Origin: Blastocatellia bacterium
Lineage (GTDB): Bacteria > Acidobacteriota > Blastocatellia > Chloracidobacteriales > JADJPF01
DNA length: 7,580 bases
Direction of reading: 5' to 3'
Assembly: GCA_023265235.1 (NCBI GenBank)
Contig: JAHFUF010000227.1
Location: 1 to 7,580 of the forward strand
The translations under genes were made by a program, and so were the position numbers. Below, in pieces: positions 1 to 6,147 of this stretch. The notes under the pieces are model-generated. The model worked only from the letters and a program-made list of their open reading frames with translations. It had not been told where the DNA came from and made no database searches. Each line of letters starts with the position of its first letter. The stretch's first letter is position 1.

Positions 1-980
1 GTTCTATCAACAAATAAGTTAAGATAGTCTGAAAAAACAAACCTACGATTTCTCTTAAATCCTGTGTCTTCCTGCAATATACCTAAGTCAGAAAAATTCT
101 TTGCTAAACTACTTGCAGTTTGGTGAGTTGAATTAATCCTTTCCGCTATTTGATTAGTGTTCATAATTGGCTGTGAAAACAATTCTAATAATAATTGTTG
201 CCCTATCTTAGCTCGTTTACCAAGTGTCATTATTTTTTGCTCACACTCGTGGCGAACTTTGATAATCTTTTCAAATGTCTGCTTACTATCAGCAGCTGTT
301 TGTGATACCCCAACCAAAAAGATTTTTAACCAATGTTCTATATCATTGGTTATTCTTACTCTTGTTAATGCATCATAATACTCAGCTTTATGTCTTTCAA
401 AAAAATCTGACAAATATAGTGTGGGTTTCTTTAACAGTCCTTTATCCACCAAATAAAGTGTCTGCAATTCTTTTTTATTTGGAGGATTATGAACAGGATC
501 AGGATGTTCATAAGGTTTTGACCATAATTGTTTACGCCAACTGCCAGCAAAGCTTTGCGCCAGTGTTTCGTCAGCAAACTTACGTCTTGGATCCGTATTT
601 TTTGGAAGGATAATTTGAAGATGGCCTATTTCATGCAGCAACACGTCGTATAACATAAAACGTCGAATTGCCAAAGATGGCCATTGGCTACTGTCTAGCG
701 CACCAAAATCTTTTGCCATAGGTCTAGGCTTAAATGCTCTATTTAAGCTTAATCGATGCGGTAAAGCACACAAAGTAACTTCACGTCGTCCTCTAGTAGT
801 AGTATAGCCAAGTGTGCGATTACCTCTAGCGTCATCCTTAAAATGGATTTTCTTAAGCCGACTCCATAATTCTGACGGTAAGCGGGAAAGCATTATCTTA
901 ACATCTTCTTGAGTTACATAATGTCGTCTAATATTTGAAGTTTCGTGATGTATAAACTCAATTTTATTTGTATGCTTCAT
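1..980 (-). CDS. HEIGH metallopeptidase-like protein fused in frame to a Fic C-terminal half (partial, runs off window)
   Basis: Translating the reverse strand from the ATG at 980-978 gives at least 326 codons with no stop; the end lies beyond position 1. Residues 1-170 resemble a small zinc-protease-like protein: LLHEIGH at 114-120 gives the HExxH zinc/catalytic motif, and E138 in FADETLAQSFA is a candidate third ligand. This half ends in a motif PDPVHNPP near 160-167. From about residue 172 (LQTLYLVDKGLL, then a LYLSDFF segment and a helix with EYYDALTRVR) the protein matches the C-terminal half of Fic proteins, including a winged-helix-like tail (about 245-326). The part begins just where HPFxxGNGRxGR should precede it, and that motif is absent, so AMPylation activity is not expected from this polypeptide. 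The joint is either a natural deletion fusion or an assembly chimera. An in-frame stop lies just upstream of the start. The ribosome binding site is weak. Confidence 0.75.
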   Translation of the reverse strand, partial: MKHTNKIEFIHHETSNIRRHYVTQEDVKIMLSRLPSELWSRLKKIHFKDDARGNRTLGYTTTRGRREVTLCALPHRLSLNRAFKPRPMAKDFGALDSSQWPSLAIRRFMLYDVLLHEIGHLQIILPKNTDPRRKFADETLAQSFAGSWRKQLWSKPYEHPDPVHNPPNKKELQTLYLVDKGLLKKPTLYLSDFFERHKAEYYDALTRVRITNDIEHWLKIFLVGVSQTAADSKQTFEKIIKVRHECEQKIMTLGKRAKIGQQLLLELFSQPIMNTNQIAERINSTHQTASSLAKNFSDLGILQEDTGFKRNRRFVFSDYLNLFVDR

Positions 981-1043
981 AAGCTTTATTTATTAGTTTT
1001 AACGTATAGTTTGAATTTATCGAATAAGGATATCAAAATAATT
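981..1043. promoter_or_regulatory. Divergent intergenic region, probable back-to-back promoters
   Basis: These 63 bases separate the ATG of the minus-strand fusion gene (980) from the ATG of the DUF1272 gene (1044), so both transcripts should start in or close to them. The stretch is very AT-rich. TATAGT at 1005-1010 is a passable plus-strand -10 box, but no good -35 stands at the right distance. AAGGA at 1026-1030 is the likely ribosome binding site for the plus-strand gene, with a long 13-base spacing. The promoters are inferred from the layout more than from consensus matches. Confidence 0.35.
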
Positions 1044-1334
1044 ATGCTTGAAATAAGACCTATTTGCGAAAACTGTGGAAAATCTTTGCCCAACAACAGC
1101 AAGGAAGCAATGATTTGTACTTTTGAATGTACATTTTGCAAAGACTGTGTAGAGAACGTTTTATTTAATGTTTGCCCAAATTGTGGTGGTGGCTTGGAAA
1201 AAAGACCTACTAGACCATCCCAGCTCTTAGAAAAATATCCAGTTAAGACAGAAAAACTATTGAAACCACTCGATACAAAAAAATTCAAAAACGTTCTTGA
1301 AAAGTATCAAAATATTGAACCTAACCAAAGATAA
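1044..1334 (+). CDS. DUF1272 family zinc-binding-type protein
   Basis: A 96-residue protein that I recognise as DUF1272: it opens MLEIRPICENCGKSLP and has the conserved blocks ICTFECTFCKDC and CPNCGG. Eight cysteines (8, 11, 25, 29, 32, 35, 44, 47) are spaced as paired CxxC/CxxxC knuckles and probably bind one or two zinc ions. The tail (RPTRPSQLLEKYP, 54-66, then a basic helix) is also typical. The family has no established biochemical function; a nucleic-acid or protein adaptor role is only a guess. I chose the start at 1044 because family proteins begin MLE(I/L)RP. The longer frame from 945 adds a hydrophobic, non-family extension that would overlap the divergent gene. It is followed after 22 bases by the helix-hairpin-helix gene, so the two are probably co-transcribed. 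Confidence 0.87.
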   Translation: MLEIRPICENCGKSLPNNSKEAMICTFECTFCKDCVENVLFNVCPNCGGGLEKRPTRPSQLLEKYPVKTEKLLKPLDTKKFKNVLEKYQNIEPNQR

Positions 1335-1356
1335 CTAGCCAATAGAAAGGTAAAAA

Positions 1357-1866
1357 ATGAAACTGAGATTTCCAGAATCAGAGATTCTTAAATGCGCAAA
1401 TAAGTATGCTTGCTCTCAAGAAGAATTAGACATTATAGAACTAAAACCAAAAATACAGCAAACAGGTTATATTAACAAAATACAACTAGAGAGAATTGCG
1501 TACTGGAAATCACCAAGAAGTGCAAAGCATATTGAGTCAAACTCTGATGAGTTTGTGAAGGAAATTACTTCTTGGTCTTTTAGTGCTAAGGAAGAACGCT
1601 CAAAAATAGAAGTTCTAACATTACTAAATGGCGTTTCGTGGCCATCAGCGTCGGTTATTCTTCATTTCTTTGCTCTCAATCAATACCCAATATTGGATGT
1701 AAGAGCTTTATGGTCTACTATGAGTGAAAAGACTACTCAGTATTCGTTTTCATTTTGGTGGCAGTATGTGCAATTTTGTAGAGAGATAGCAGAACGTAAT
1801 TCTGTTAATATGAGAACATTGGATCGTGCCTTATGGCAATATTCAAAAGAGGATCAAATGATGTAA
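1357..1866 (+). CDS. Small helix-hairpin-helix, DNA-glycosylase-like protein
   Basis: 169 residues. The segment LLNGVSWPSASVI (89-101) looks like the helix-hairpin-helix of the HhH-GPD base-excision glycosylases (compare LPGVGxxTA). It is followed at the usual distance by YPILDVRALW (110-119), where D114 takes the place of the catalytic aspartate. The lysine of bifunctional glycosylases is replaced by W95, and there is no cysteine cluster for an iron-sulfur site, so if active it would be a monofunctional type. The C-terminus RTLDRALWQYSKE (153-165) appears conserved in similar hypothetical proteins I recall. Substrate and activity are unknown, and a non-catalytic DNA-binding role is possible. 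GAAAGG at 1345-1350, six bases before the ATG, supports the start. It sits 22 bases after DUF1272 and 49 bases before the metallopeptidase-like gene. Confidence 0.6.
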   Translation: MKLRFPESEILKCANKYACSQEELDIIELKPKIQQTGYINKIQLERIAYWKSPRSAKHIESNSDEFVKEITSWSFSAKEERSKIEVLTLLNGVSWPSASVILHFFALNQYPILDVRALWSTMSEKTTQYSFSFWWQYVQFCREIAERNSVNMRTLDRALWQYSKEDQMM

Positions 1867-1915
1867 AAGGCTACTTTATCCGCTAATACTTTTTTGAGGA
1901 ATAATAAGTAAAATT

Positions 1916-2734
1916 ATGAGAAATGGTCGGGATGCAACAAGAAGAAACCGTAACATTGGTACTGAAAAACAAGGCCATGGTAAAGATAACGAAATGGTGA
2001 TATCGATGTGTGGAGTTATATCCACTGTATGGGAGAAAATAGTTAATTTTAAATACCAGGCTGTTGTAAAAAAGATAGGTGATAAAGAAATCACTTTTAT
2101 AATAGAAAAAACACGCAAAGATACTTGCCATGCCTGTACCATTGATGATATTTCTCTAGTTCTAAAACACATTCCAGACAAAGACTTGGAAGGAATAACC
2201 TATATTCTACTTAGACAACCTAACCAGAAAGAAGAATTGTTAAATCCTGTTTGGGGTAAATTTTTTTACCAAGTAACTCTTGGTAAATATCAAGATGGTG
2301 CTGCGATAACCTTAGAAGCGTCTAACTATAAAAGGCAACCTTTTTGGCCTAATTCCTTGACTCCAGACCAAGTAGATGAGCTAGAAAGACTAAAAGAAGA
2401 TAGTCATCAAATGATTAGAACTAAAAGAGGTTATAAGCTAATACTTACTCTAGAAACAACTAGGTCTACTCAACTCTATAGAACCTTGCTTCATGAAATA
2501 GGCCATAATGTTGATTTTATTACTAATTATCAAACTCATGATAATAAAAGTTCTAAAGATAAAGAAATTTTTGCTCATAGGTATGCTAACAAAATGAGAG
2601 AAAAGCTTACTCAACAAGGCATAATCCCTTTTAACAGAATAGTTGACTTAGAACAAATAGAAAAAGACGGCTTAGATATTAATGATTTTATTTTACCAAC
2701 TACTGAAGATAAAACAAATTTATTTTTCAGTTAA
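1916..2734 (+). CDS. Zinc-metallopeptidase-like protein (HEIGH motif)
   Basis: 272 residues, no signal peptide. LYRTLLHEIGH (187-197) carries the HExxH zinc motif; E217 in KDKEIFAHRYA, 20 residues after the second histidine, is a candidate third ligand (gluzincin-like ExxA arrangement). The region TIDDISLVLKHIP (75-87) and a strand block around 118-135 precede it. The same order (DDI/EDV helix, strands, LLHEIGH, E-x-x-A-x-x-aromatic-A) occurs in the minus-strand fusion protein, so the two look like distant paralogues. Likely an intracellular protease or a catalytically related domain; the substrate is unknown. The start is uncertain: GAGGA at 1896-1900 is 15 bases from this ATG, the first 26 residues are polar and low in structure, and ATGs at 1994 or 2006 are alternatives. 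The stretch from about residue 139 to 175 has no counterpart in the other copy. Confidence 0.65.
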   Translation: MRNGRDATRRNRNIGTEKQGHGKDNEMVISMCGVISTVWEKIVNFKYQAVVKKIGDKEITFIIEKTRKDTCHACTIDDISLVLKHIPDKDLEGITYILLRQPNQKEELLNPVWGKFFYQVTLGKYQDGAAITLEASNYKRQPFWPNSLTPDQVDELERLKEDSHQMIRTKRGYKLILTLETTRSTQLYRTLLHEIGHNVDFITNYQTHDNKSSKDKEIFAHRYANKMREKLTQQGIIPFNRIVDLEQIEKDGLDINDFILPTTEDKTNLFFS

Positions 2735-2773
2735 ACTTAGGTTTATATAACATAATTCGTAGCTTATAAGTTT

Positions 2774-3376
2774 ATGATAAAAAACACTGTTAACTATCAT
2801 TTAAGAGACAAACAAGAAAAAATGGTGGAAGCTTGGGAAAAAGCATTTGATGGACTAGAAAATGTAAAAATAAGCCAAGGCGAAATAATGGAAGTGAAAG
2901 CAGACGCAATAATAAGTCCAGCAAACAGTTTTGGATTTATGGATGGAGGAATTGACTTAGTTTATAGTAAGTTTTTTGGTTATCAAATCCAAGAAGAGCT
3001 TCAGTCACTTATAATTAGAGAACATAATGGAGAATTACCAATAGGTCAGGCTGTAATTATCCCTACAAATAATGATTTTATCCCTTACTTAATAAGCGCA
3101 CCAACTATGCGCCTTCCTATGAATGTATCTGATAGTATAAACGCTTATTTAGCCTTTCGCGCTTCTATAATTGCTGTCAAAAAATTTAATGAGGCTAATT
3201 CTAATTCTATCAATAGTGTTGTTTGTCCAGGATTATGTACAGCTACTGGTAATATGCCTTACACAAGGGCAGCTAGGCAAATGGCTATTGCTTATCGTAA
3301 TGTAGCTTTAGACCAGATTAAAACACCTTTTCATGCTGGTTATCTTATGAATGAACATTATCGTCTTATTCGATAG
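2774..3376 (+). CDS. Macro-domain protein (ADP-ribose binding or hydrolysing)
   Basis: 200 residues, essentially one macro domain. Diagnostic pieces in order: GEI at 36-38, DAIISPANSFGFMDGGID at 44-61 (the adenine/ribose pocket with the PANS and GGID elements), GQAVIIPT at 91-98, LISAPTM at 106-112, and the phosphate-binding loop VVCPGLCTATGNM at 149-161. Macro domains bind ADP-ribose, and many remove ADP-ribose from proteins or nucleic acids or process its derivatives; which of these applies here cannot be read from the sequence. It begins 39 bases after the metallopeptidase-like gene on the same strand, so read-through is plausible. No clear ribosome binding site precedes the ATG at 2774. 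M17 (2822) is a weaker alternative, because the N-terminal helix before it looks family-like. Confidence 0.88.
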   Translation: MIKNTVNYHLRDKQEKMVEAWEKAFDGLENVKISQGEIMEVKADAIISPANSFGFMDGGIDLVYSKFFGYQIQEELQSLIIREHNGELPIGQAVIIPTNNDFIPYLISAPTMRLPMNVSDSINAYLAFRASIIAVKKFNEANSNSINSVVCPGLCTATGNMPYTRAARQMAIAYRNVALDQIKTPFHAGYLMNEHYRLIR

Positions 3377-3421
3377 CTTTTCACTTTTTACAAAATAATG
3401 TAACCCAAAGGAGATTGTCCA

Positions 3422-4558
3422 ATGAAAATAATCCTCAGACTCACACTAGCTGGAATTTTAGTGATGATGTTGGTAATAGCAAGTTACACACAAGACACTA
3501 AAACTACAGCTAAAGTTGAAGCCAAAGTTGAAATTGGGCAAATCAATGGGGCTAGCTTTAGGATTGATTTACCTGTCCAATGGAACCAAGGGTTAGTGAT
3601 GTACTGTCACGGTTATGAAGTTGCAGGCAGACCTAGAAGCAATTGGGATAACTCTCAAACTAAAGCTTTAGTTGAAACATTTCTCTCTCGTGGTTTTGCC
3701 GTTGCTCAATCTGAATATAGCGGGCAGGGTTGGGCAGTTAAAGAAGCCATTGAAGATACTGAATCACTACGTCGTTATTTTGCTTCTAAGTATGGTCAAC
3801 CAAAAGAGACTTATGTTACTGGTCATTCGATGGGTGCTGTTATCACTATTTCTACAATTGAACGTTACCCAGATATTTATGATGGTGCAATGCCTATGTG
3901 TGGGCCACTTAACCCCTCTATTGTTGGTCTTAAAGATAGAGTTTTTGATATGTTGGTAACTTTTGATTATTTCTTTCCTGATACAATAGTTTTACCAGTT
4001 AAACTAATGACTGATAATAAGTTAACTACTACTGTAGCAGAAAAAATTCGTACTGCAATTACTGCTAATCCTGAAAAAGCAGAAATGTTTGCCAAACGCT
4101 ACCAAATTGCAACAGTTAATGAATTAGCAGGGGTATTAACCTTTTTTCATGAAATTCTCAGAGAATTGCAACAAAGAACAGGTGGAAATCCATTTGATAA
4201 TCGCAATACTATCTATAGCGGTTTTGATGATGATGTAGCAGTCAATCGTGGTGTAAAACGTTACAGTGCAGATGCTAAAGCAGCAGAGTATATGCGCCAG
4301 TACTATACTCCAACAGGGCATATTTCCGATCCAGTACTAACTATTCATACTACCTATGATCCTTTAGTGTTGGCACGTGACGTTTGTGTTTATGATTCTA
4401 CCAGTAAGATTTCTGGTAGTCAGGATTTGTTTATTGCAAAATTTGTAGTTGCACGTGGACATTGTAATATCAGTCCTCAACAAACAGGCATGGGATTTGA
4501 TAATTTGCTTATGTGGGTGCATGAGCATAAGCGACCCATAGCTGGAGAAATACCGTAA
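3422..4558 (+). CDS. Secreted alpha/beta hydrolase
   Basis: 378 residues. A classic signal peptide occupies about 1-21 (basic start, hydrophobic core LTLAGILVMMLVIA, then a polar stretch), so the enzyme is probably exported to the periplasm or outside. The alpha/beta-hydrolase landmarks are present: oxyanion-type CHGY at 62-65, nucleophile elbow GHSMG at 134-138 with S136, D313 in TTYDP as likely acid, and H347 in RGHCNIS as likely base. A cap or insertion region lies at about 165-295. The substrate is not predictable; esterase or peptidase-like activity is the usual range. AAAGGAG at 3407-3413, eight bases before the ATG, is the best ribosome binding site in the window. It follows the macro-domain gene after 45 bases with no visible terminator between, so shared transcription is possible, but the function looks unrelated. 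Confidence 0.87.
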   Translation: MKIILRLTLAGILVMMLVIASYTQDTKTTAKVEAKVEIGQINGASFRIDLPVQWNQGLVMYCHGYEVAGRPRSNWDNSQTKALVETFLSRGFAVAQSEYSGQGWAVKEAIEDTESLRRYFASKYGQPKETYVTGHSMGAVITISTIERYPDIYDGAMPMCGPLNPSIVGLKDRVFDMLVTFDYFFPDTIVLPVKLMTDNKLTTTVAEKIRTAITANPEKAEMFAKRYQIATVNELAGVLTFFHEILRELQQRTGGNPFDNRNTIYSGFDDDVAVNRGVKRYSADAKAAEYMRQYYTPTGHISDPVLTIHTTYDPLVLARDVCVYDSTSKISGSQDLFIAKFVVARGHCNISPQQTGMGFDNLLMWVHEHKRPIAGEIP

Positions 4559-4768
4559 AGATTATGCTTATCAACAAAACAATTATATTATTCCCTTATG
4601 TGCAACTGCCACTGAACTCGGCCTTCTATAGTAGCAACAAAAAATAGAAATCTAATGTTATCTAAGAATATACTTAATAGTTTTTATTATAGTCATTAGA
4701 TTAATACTAAATTAAGGTTAGTATCTATTTATAAGCATTAAACGTATTATTCAACAAAAAATCTTTTG

Positions 4769-4803
4769 ATAATGGCACTATTTATTTGAACAATAATGGC
4801 ACT
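4769..4803 (+). repeat. 11-bp direct repeat upstream of the acetyltransferase
   Basis: ATAATGGCACT occurs at 4769-4779 and again, identically, at 4793-4803. The 24-base start-to-start spacing is close to two helical turns, as expected for a factor binding the same DNA face twice. It ends about 20 bases upstream of the likely -10 element of the acetyltransferase promoter, where an activator or repressor site could sit. There is no regulator gene next to it, so an operator role is inference. Confidence 0.5.
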
Positions 4804-4820
4804 TGTGTTTATACCACTTC

Positions 4821-4829
4821 TGTTATAAT
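4821..4829 (+). promoter_or_regulatory. Extended -10 promoter element for the acetyltransferase
   Basis: TGTTATAAT is an exact extended -10 (TGnTATAAT), with the hexamer at 4824-4829. It lies about 45 bases before the start codon, leaving a short leader that includes the purine-rich ribosome binding region 4851-4870. There is no good -35 at 17 bases, which extended -10 promoters can do without. Confidence 0.6.
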
Positions 4830-4872
4830 TTTTTGCTGTTAATGAGGCTAGAGAGGAAAAGGAAAAAAGGAA

Positions 4873-5508
4873 ATGACAACACATTCAGATTATCAAAGGA
4901 ATCCTAGGTTGATGAAGGTTGAGCCAGTGGTACTTGATGGTGAGCATGTTAAACTGGTTCCCCTTTCAATGGATCATTTTGGTCAACTGTGCGAAGTGGG
5001 TTGCGATTTGGGGTTATGGCAATGGACAAGCGGAAACTTCATGACTCCTGAGAGGATGCACAAATATATTCAAGATGCATTGAAATGTCAGGCAGAAGGC
5101 AGTGCAATCCCTTTTGCAACAATCTTAAAATCCACCAGTAAGGTAGTGGGTAGCACACGCTTTGCTAATATCGATAAAGCAAATCGGCATGTTGAAATTG
5201 GATGGACATGGATTGGCCAACCCTGGCAACGAACCTTTGTTAATAAGGAAGCTAAATATCTAATGCTCCAGCATGCTTTTGAAACCCTAGGTTGCATTCG
5301 AGTAGAATTCAAAACTGATGTTAACAACCAAAAATCACGACAGGCACTTGCTGGTATAGGTGCAAAAGAAGAAGGGATATTTCGCAATCATATGATTATG
5401 GAAAATGGACGGATTCGAGATTCAGTCTATTTCAGCATAATTGATAGCCAATGGCCTGAGGTAAAAGCCAATTTGCAAGAAAAACTACTGCGCCAATATG
5501 TGGGATAA
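4873..5508 (+). CDS. GNAT family N-acetyltransferase (RimJ/RimL type)
   Basis: 211 residues with the layout of the RimJ/RimL-like GNAT family: an N-terminal VxLxPLSxDH block (26-35), FATI and VVGSTRFANID (81-84, 91-101), the beta-4 strand VEIGWTWI (107-114), an acetyl-CoA pyrophosphate loop region at 117-132 (PWQRTFVNKEAKYLML), the coenzyme-side helix HAFETLGCIRVEFKTD (134-149), and the C-terminal IGAKEEGIFRNHMI block (162-175). It should transfer acetyl from acetyl-CoA to an amine on a protein N-terminus or small molecule; the acceptor is unknown. The purine-rich AGAGGAAAAGGAAAAAAGG run just before the ATG at 4873 supports this start, although most relatives begin near M14 (4912). It is a stand-alone gene with its own promoter. 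The base composition appears less AT-rich than that of its neighbours, which may mark separate acquisition. Confidence 0.9.
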   Translation: MTTHSDYQRNPRLMKVEPVVLDGEHVKLVPLSMDHFGQLCEVGCDLGLWQWTSGNFMTPERMHKYIQDALKCQAEGSAIPFATILKSTSKVVGSTRFANIDKANRHVEIGWTWIGQPWQRTFVNKEAKYLMLQHAFETLGCIRVEFKTDVNNQKSRQALAGIGAKEEGIFRNHMIMENGRIRDSVYFSIIDSQWPEVKANLQEKLLRQYVG

Positions 5509-5604
5509 GTACAAATAACCCAAAAGCTTTTCATAGGCGATACTTAGAAGTTGACTTACGATTACCTTATTTTCCAGGTGTAAATAATTTCGTGACTTAA
5601 TTAC
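5509..5604. other. Gap between the acetyltransferase and the minus-strand fragment
   Basis: The two flanking genes converge here, so terminators would be expected, but I see no strong hairpin with a T-run. The right part is a run of AT-only sequence that continues into the end of the minus-strand fragment. Nothing else is supported. Confidence 0.4.
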
Positions 5605-5841
5605 TTAAAGAGTTATATTTAATATTATTGATATTATTAATTTATTTTGAGAAGAAAGATTTTTAGCTTGAGCCTCAAATCTATCGCGTACAACACTAAC
5701 ATAGCTACCACCTATTTTCCGAGCATCCTGTTTACGATAATCATTATCACTCCAATAATCACAATTAAACCATCCCACAACATATAAACCACATTGGTAG
5801 GAAGATTCTTCAAGGTAGCGGTTTAATAATTGAGTTTCCAT
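5605..5841 (-). pseudogene. C-terminal fragment of a larger protein
   Basis: A 78-codon reading frame on the minus strand. The run LLNRYLEESSYQCGLYVVGW (5-24), the following FNCDYWSDNDYRKQD, and the helix RDRFEAQAKNLSS (53-65) look like the well-conserved end of a much longer protein. I associate it, without certainty, with large uncharacterised proteins carrying a nuclease-like C-terminal region. Its own ATG has a stop only six codons upstream in frame, and no upstream exon-like sequence is recognisable before the insertion sequence begins about 200 bases away. I therefore read it as a truncated relic, not a complete 78-residue gene. The last residues (LIISIILNITL) could still be the natural beta-strand terminus. 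A functional small protein cannot be excluded. Confidence 0.45.
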
Positions 5842-6046
5842 TGCTTCGTTTACTAATCAATTTACCATCAGCACAAATTCTAATCGGGTTCTGAAGGGAA
5901 ATTTTTATTATCAGTATTATTACCTATTACCACAAATCAAAAAACCCATAGTAGTAACACAATACTGTAATATTCCTGATAAAACTATACTACCTTTTTA
6001 TTGATGACGATCCTAAAGCTAGTCTCATGTCTACTCACATAACTAG
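5842..6046. other. Non-coding stretch between gene fragment and insertion sequence
   Basis: 205 AT-rich bases, interrupted by stops in the frame that would extend the minus-strand fragment. One minus-strand frame gives a short stretch reading NPIRICADGKLISKR (from about 5890 down to 5850) directly before the fragment in another frame. It could be a frameshifted remnant of the same lost gene, but I cannot align it to a known family. No RNA gene or terminator seen. Confidence 0.35.
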
Positions 6047-6083
6047 AGCGTGTCGCGCAAAAGATATTTGAAAAAAAGGAAAG

Positions 6084-6123
6084 ATTAGAGAATTTCAAAT
6101 CTTTTTCATTGAAATTCTCTAAT
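6084..6123. repeat. Perfect 15-bp inverted repeat in the element leader
   Basis: ATTAGAGAATTTCAA at 6084-6098 pairs perfectly with TTGAAATTCTCTAAT at 6109-6123 across a 10-base loop (6099-6108). It lies between the probable left end of the element and the transposase start. Such hairpins can block outside transcripts from driving transposase or sequester its start; the stem is AT-rich and no T-run follows on the plus strand, so a simple intrinsic terminator is not convincing. Confidence 0.75.
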
Positions 6124-6147
6124 AAGTTCGTGTAATTTCCTTGAGAA

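Larger units (their letters stand above)
4559..4872. other. AT-rich intergenic region
   Basis: 314 bases with no credible gene on either strand. It holds two weak inverted repeats: AATCTAATG at 4649-4657 with CATTAGATT at 4694-4702, and a 7-base pair ATACTAA/TTAGTAT at 4704-4710 and 4718-4724. Neither has the GC stem and T-run of a strong intrinsic terminator. The downstream third carries the direct repeat and the promoter described separately. The stretch near 4600-4635 is less AT-rich than its surroundings and could be a relic of coding sequence, but I could not assign it. Confidence 0.5.

Noticed and set aside
275..613. Plus-strand reading frame of 112 codons
   Set aside because: It lies antisense to the fusion gene, whose minus-strand translation has clear metallopeptidase and Fic motifs; the plus-strand product has no recognisable feature.
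945..1043. N-terminal extension of the DUF1272 frame
   Set aside because: It overlaps the divergent gene, is hydrophobic and unlike the family, which begins MLE(I/L)RP at the ATG at 1044.
986..1288. Minus-strand frame of 100 codons
   Set aside because: It is the antisense shadow of the well-supported DUF1272 gene.
1876..2181. Two overlapping minus-strand frames
   Set aside because: Both are antisense to the start of the plus-strand metallopeptidase-like gene and have no family features; they do add slight doubt about where that gene starts.
3672..3959. Plus-strand frame of 95 codons inside the hydrolase gene
   Set aside because: The hydrolase frame carries the catalytic motif GHSMG in this stretch; the other frame is a leucine-rich shadow.
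4559..4730. Possible terminator hairpins after the hydrolase
   Set aside because: The inverted repeats are 7-9 bases, AT-rich, one with a 36-base loop, and neither is followed by a T-run.
5088..5387. Minus-strand frame of 99 codons
   Set aside because: Antisense to the acetyltransferase core motifs.
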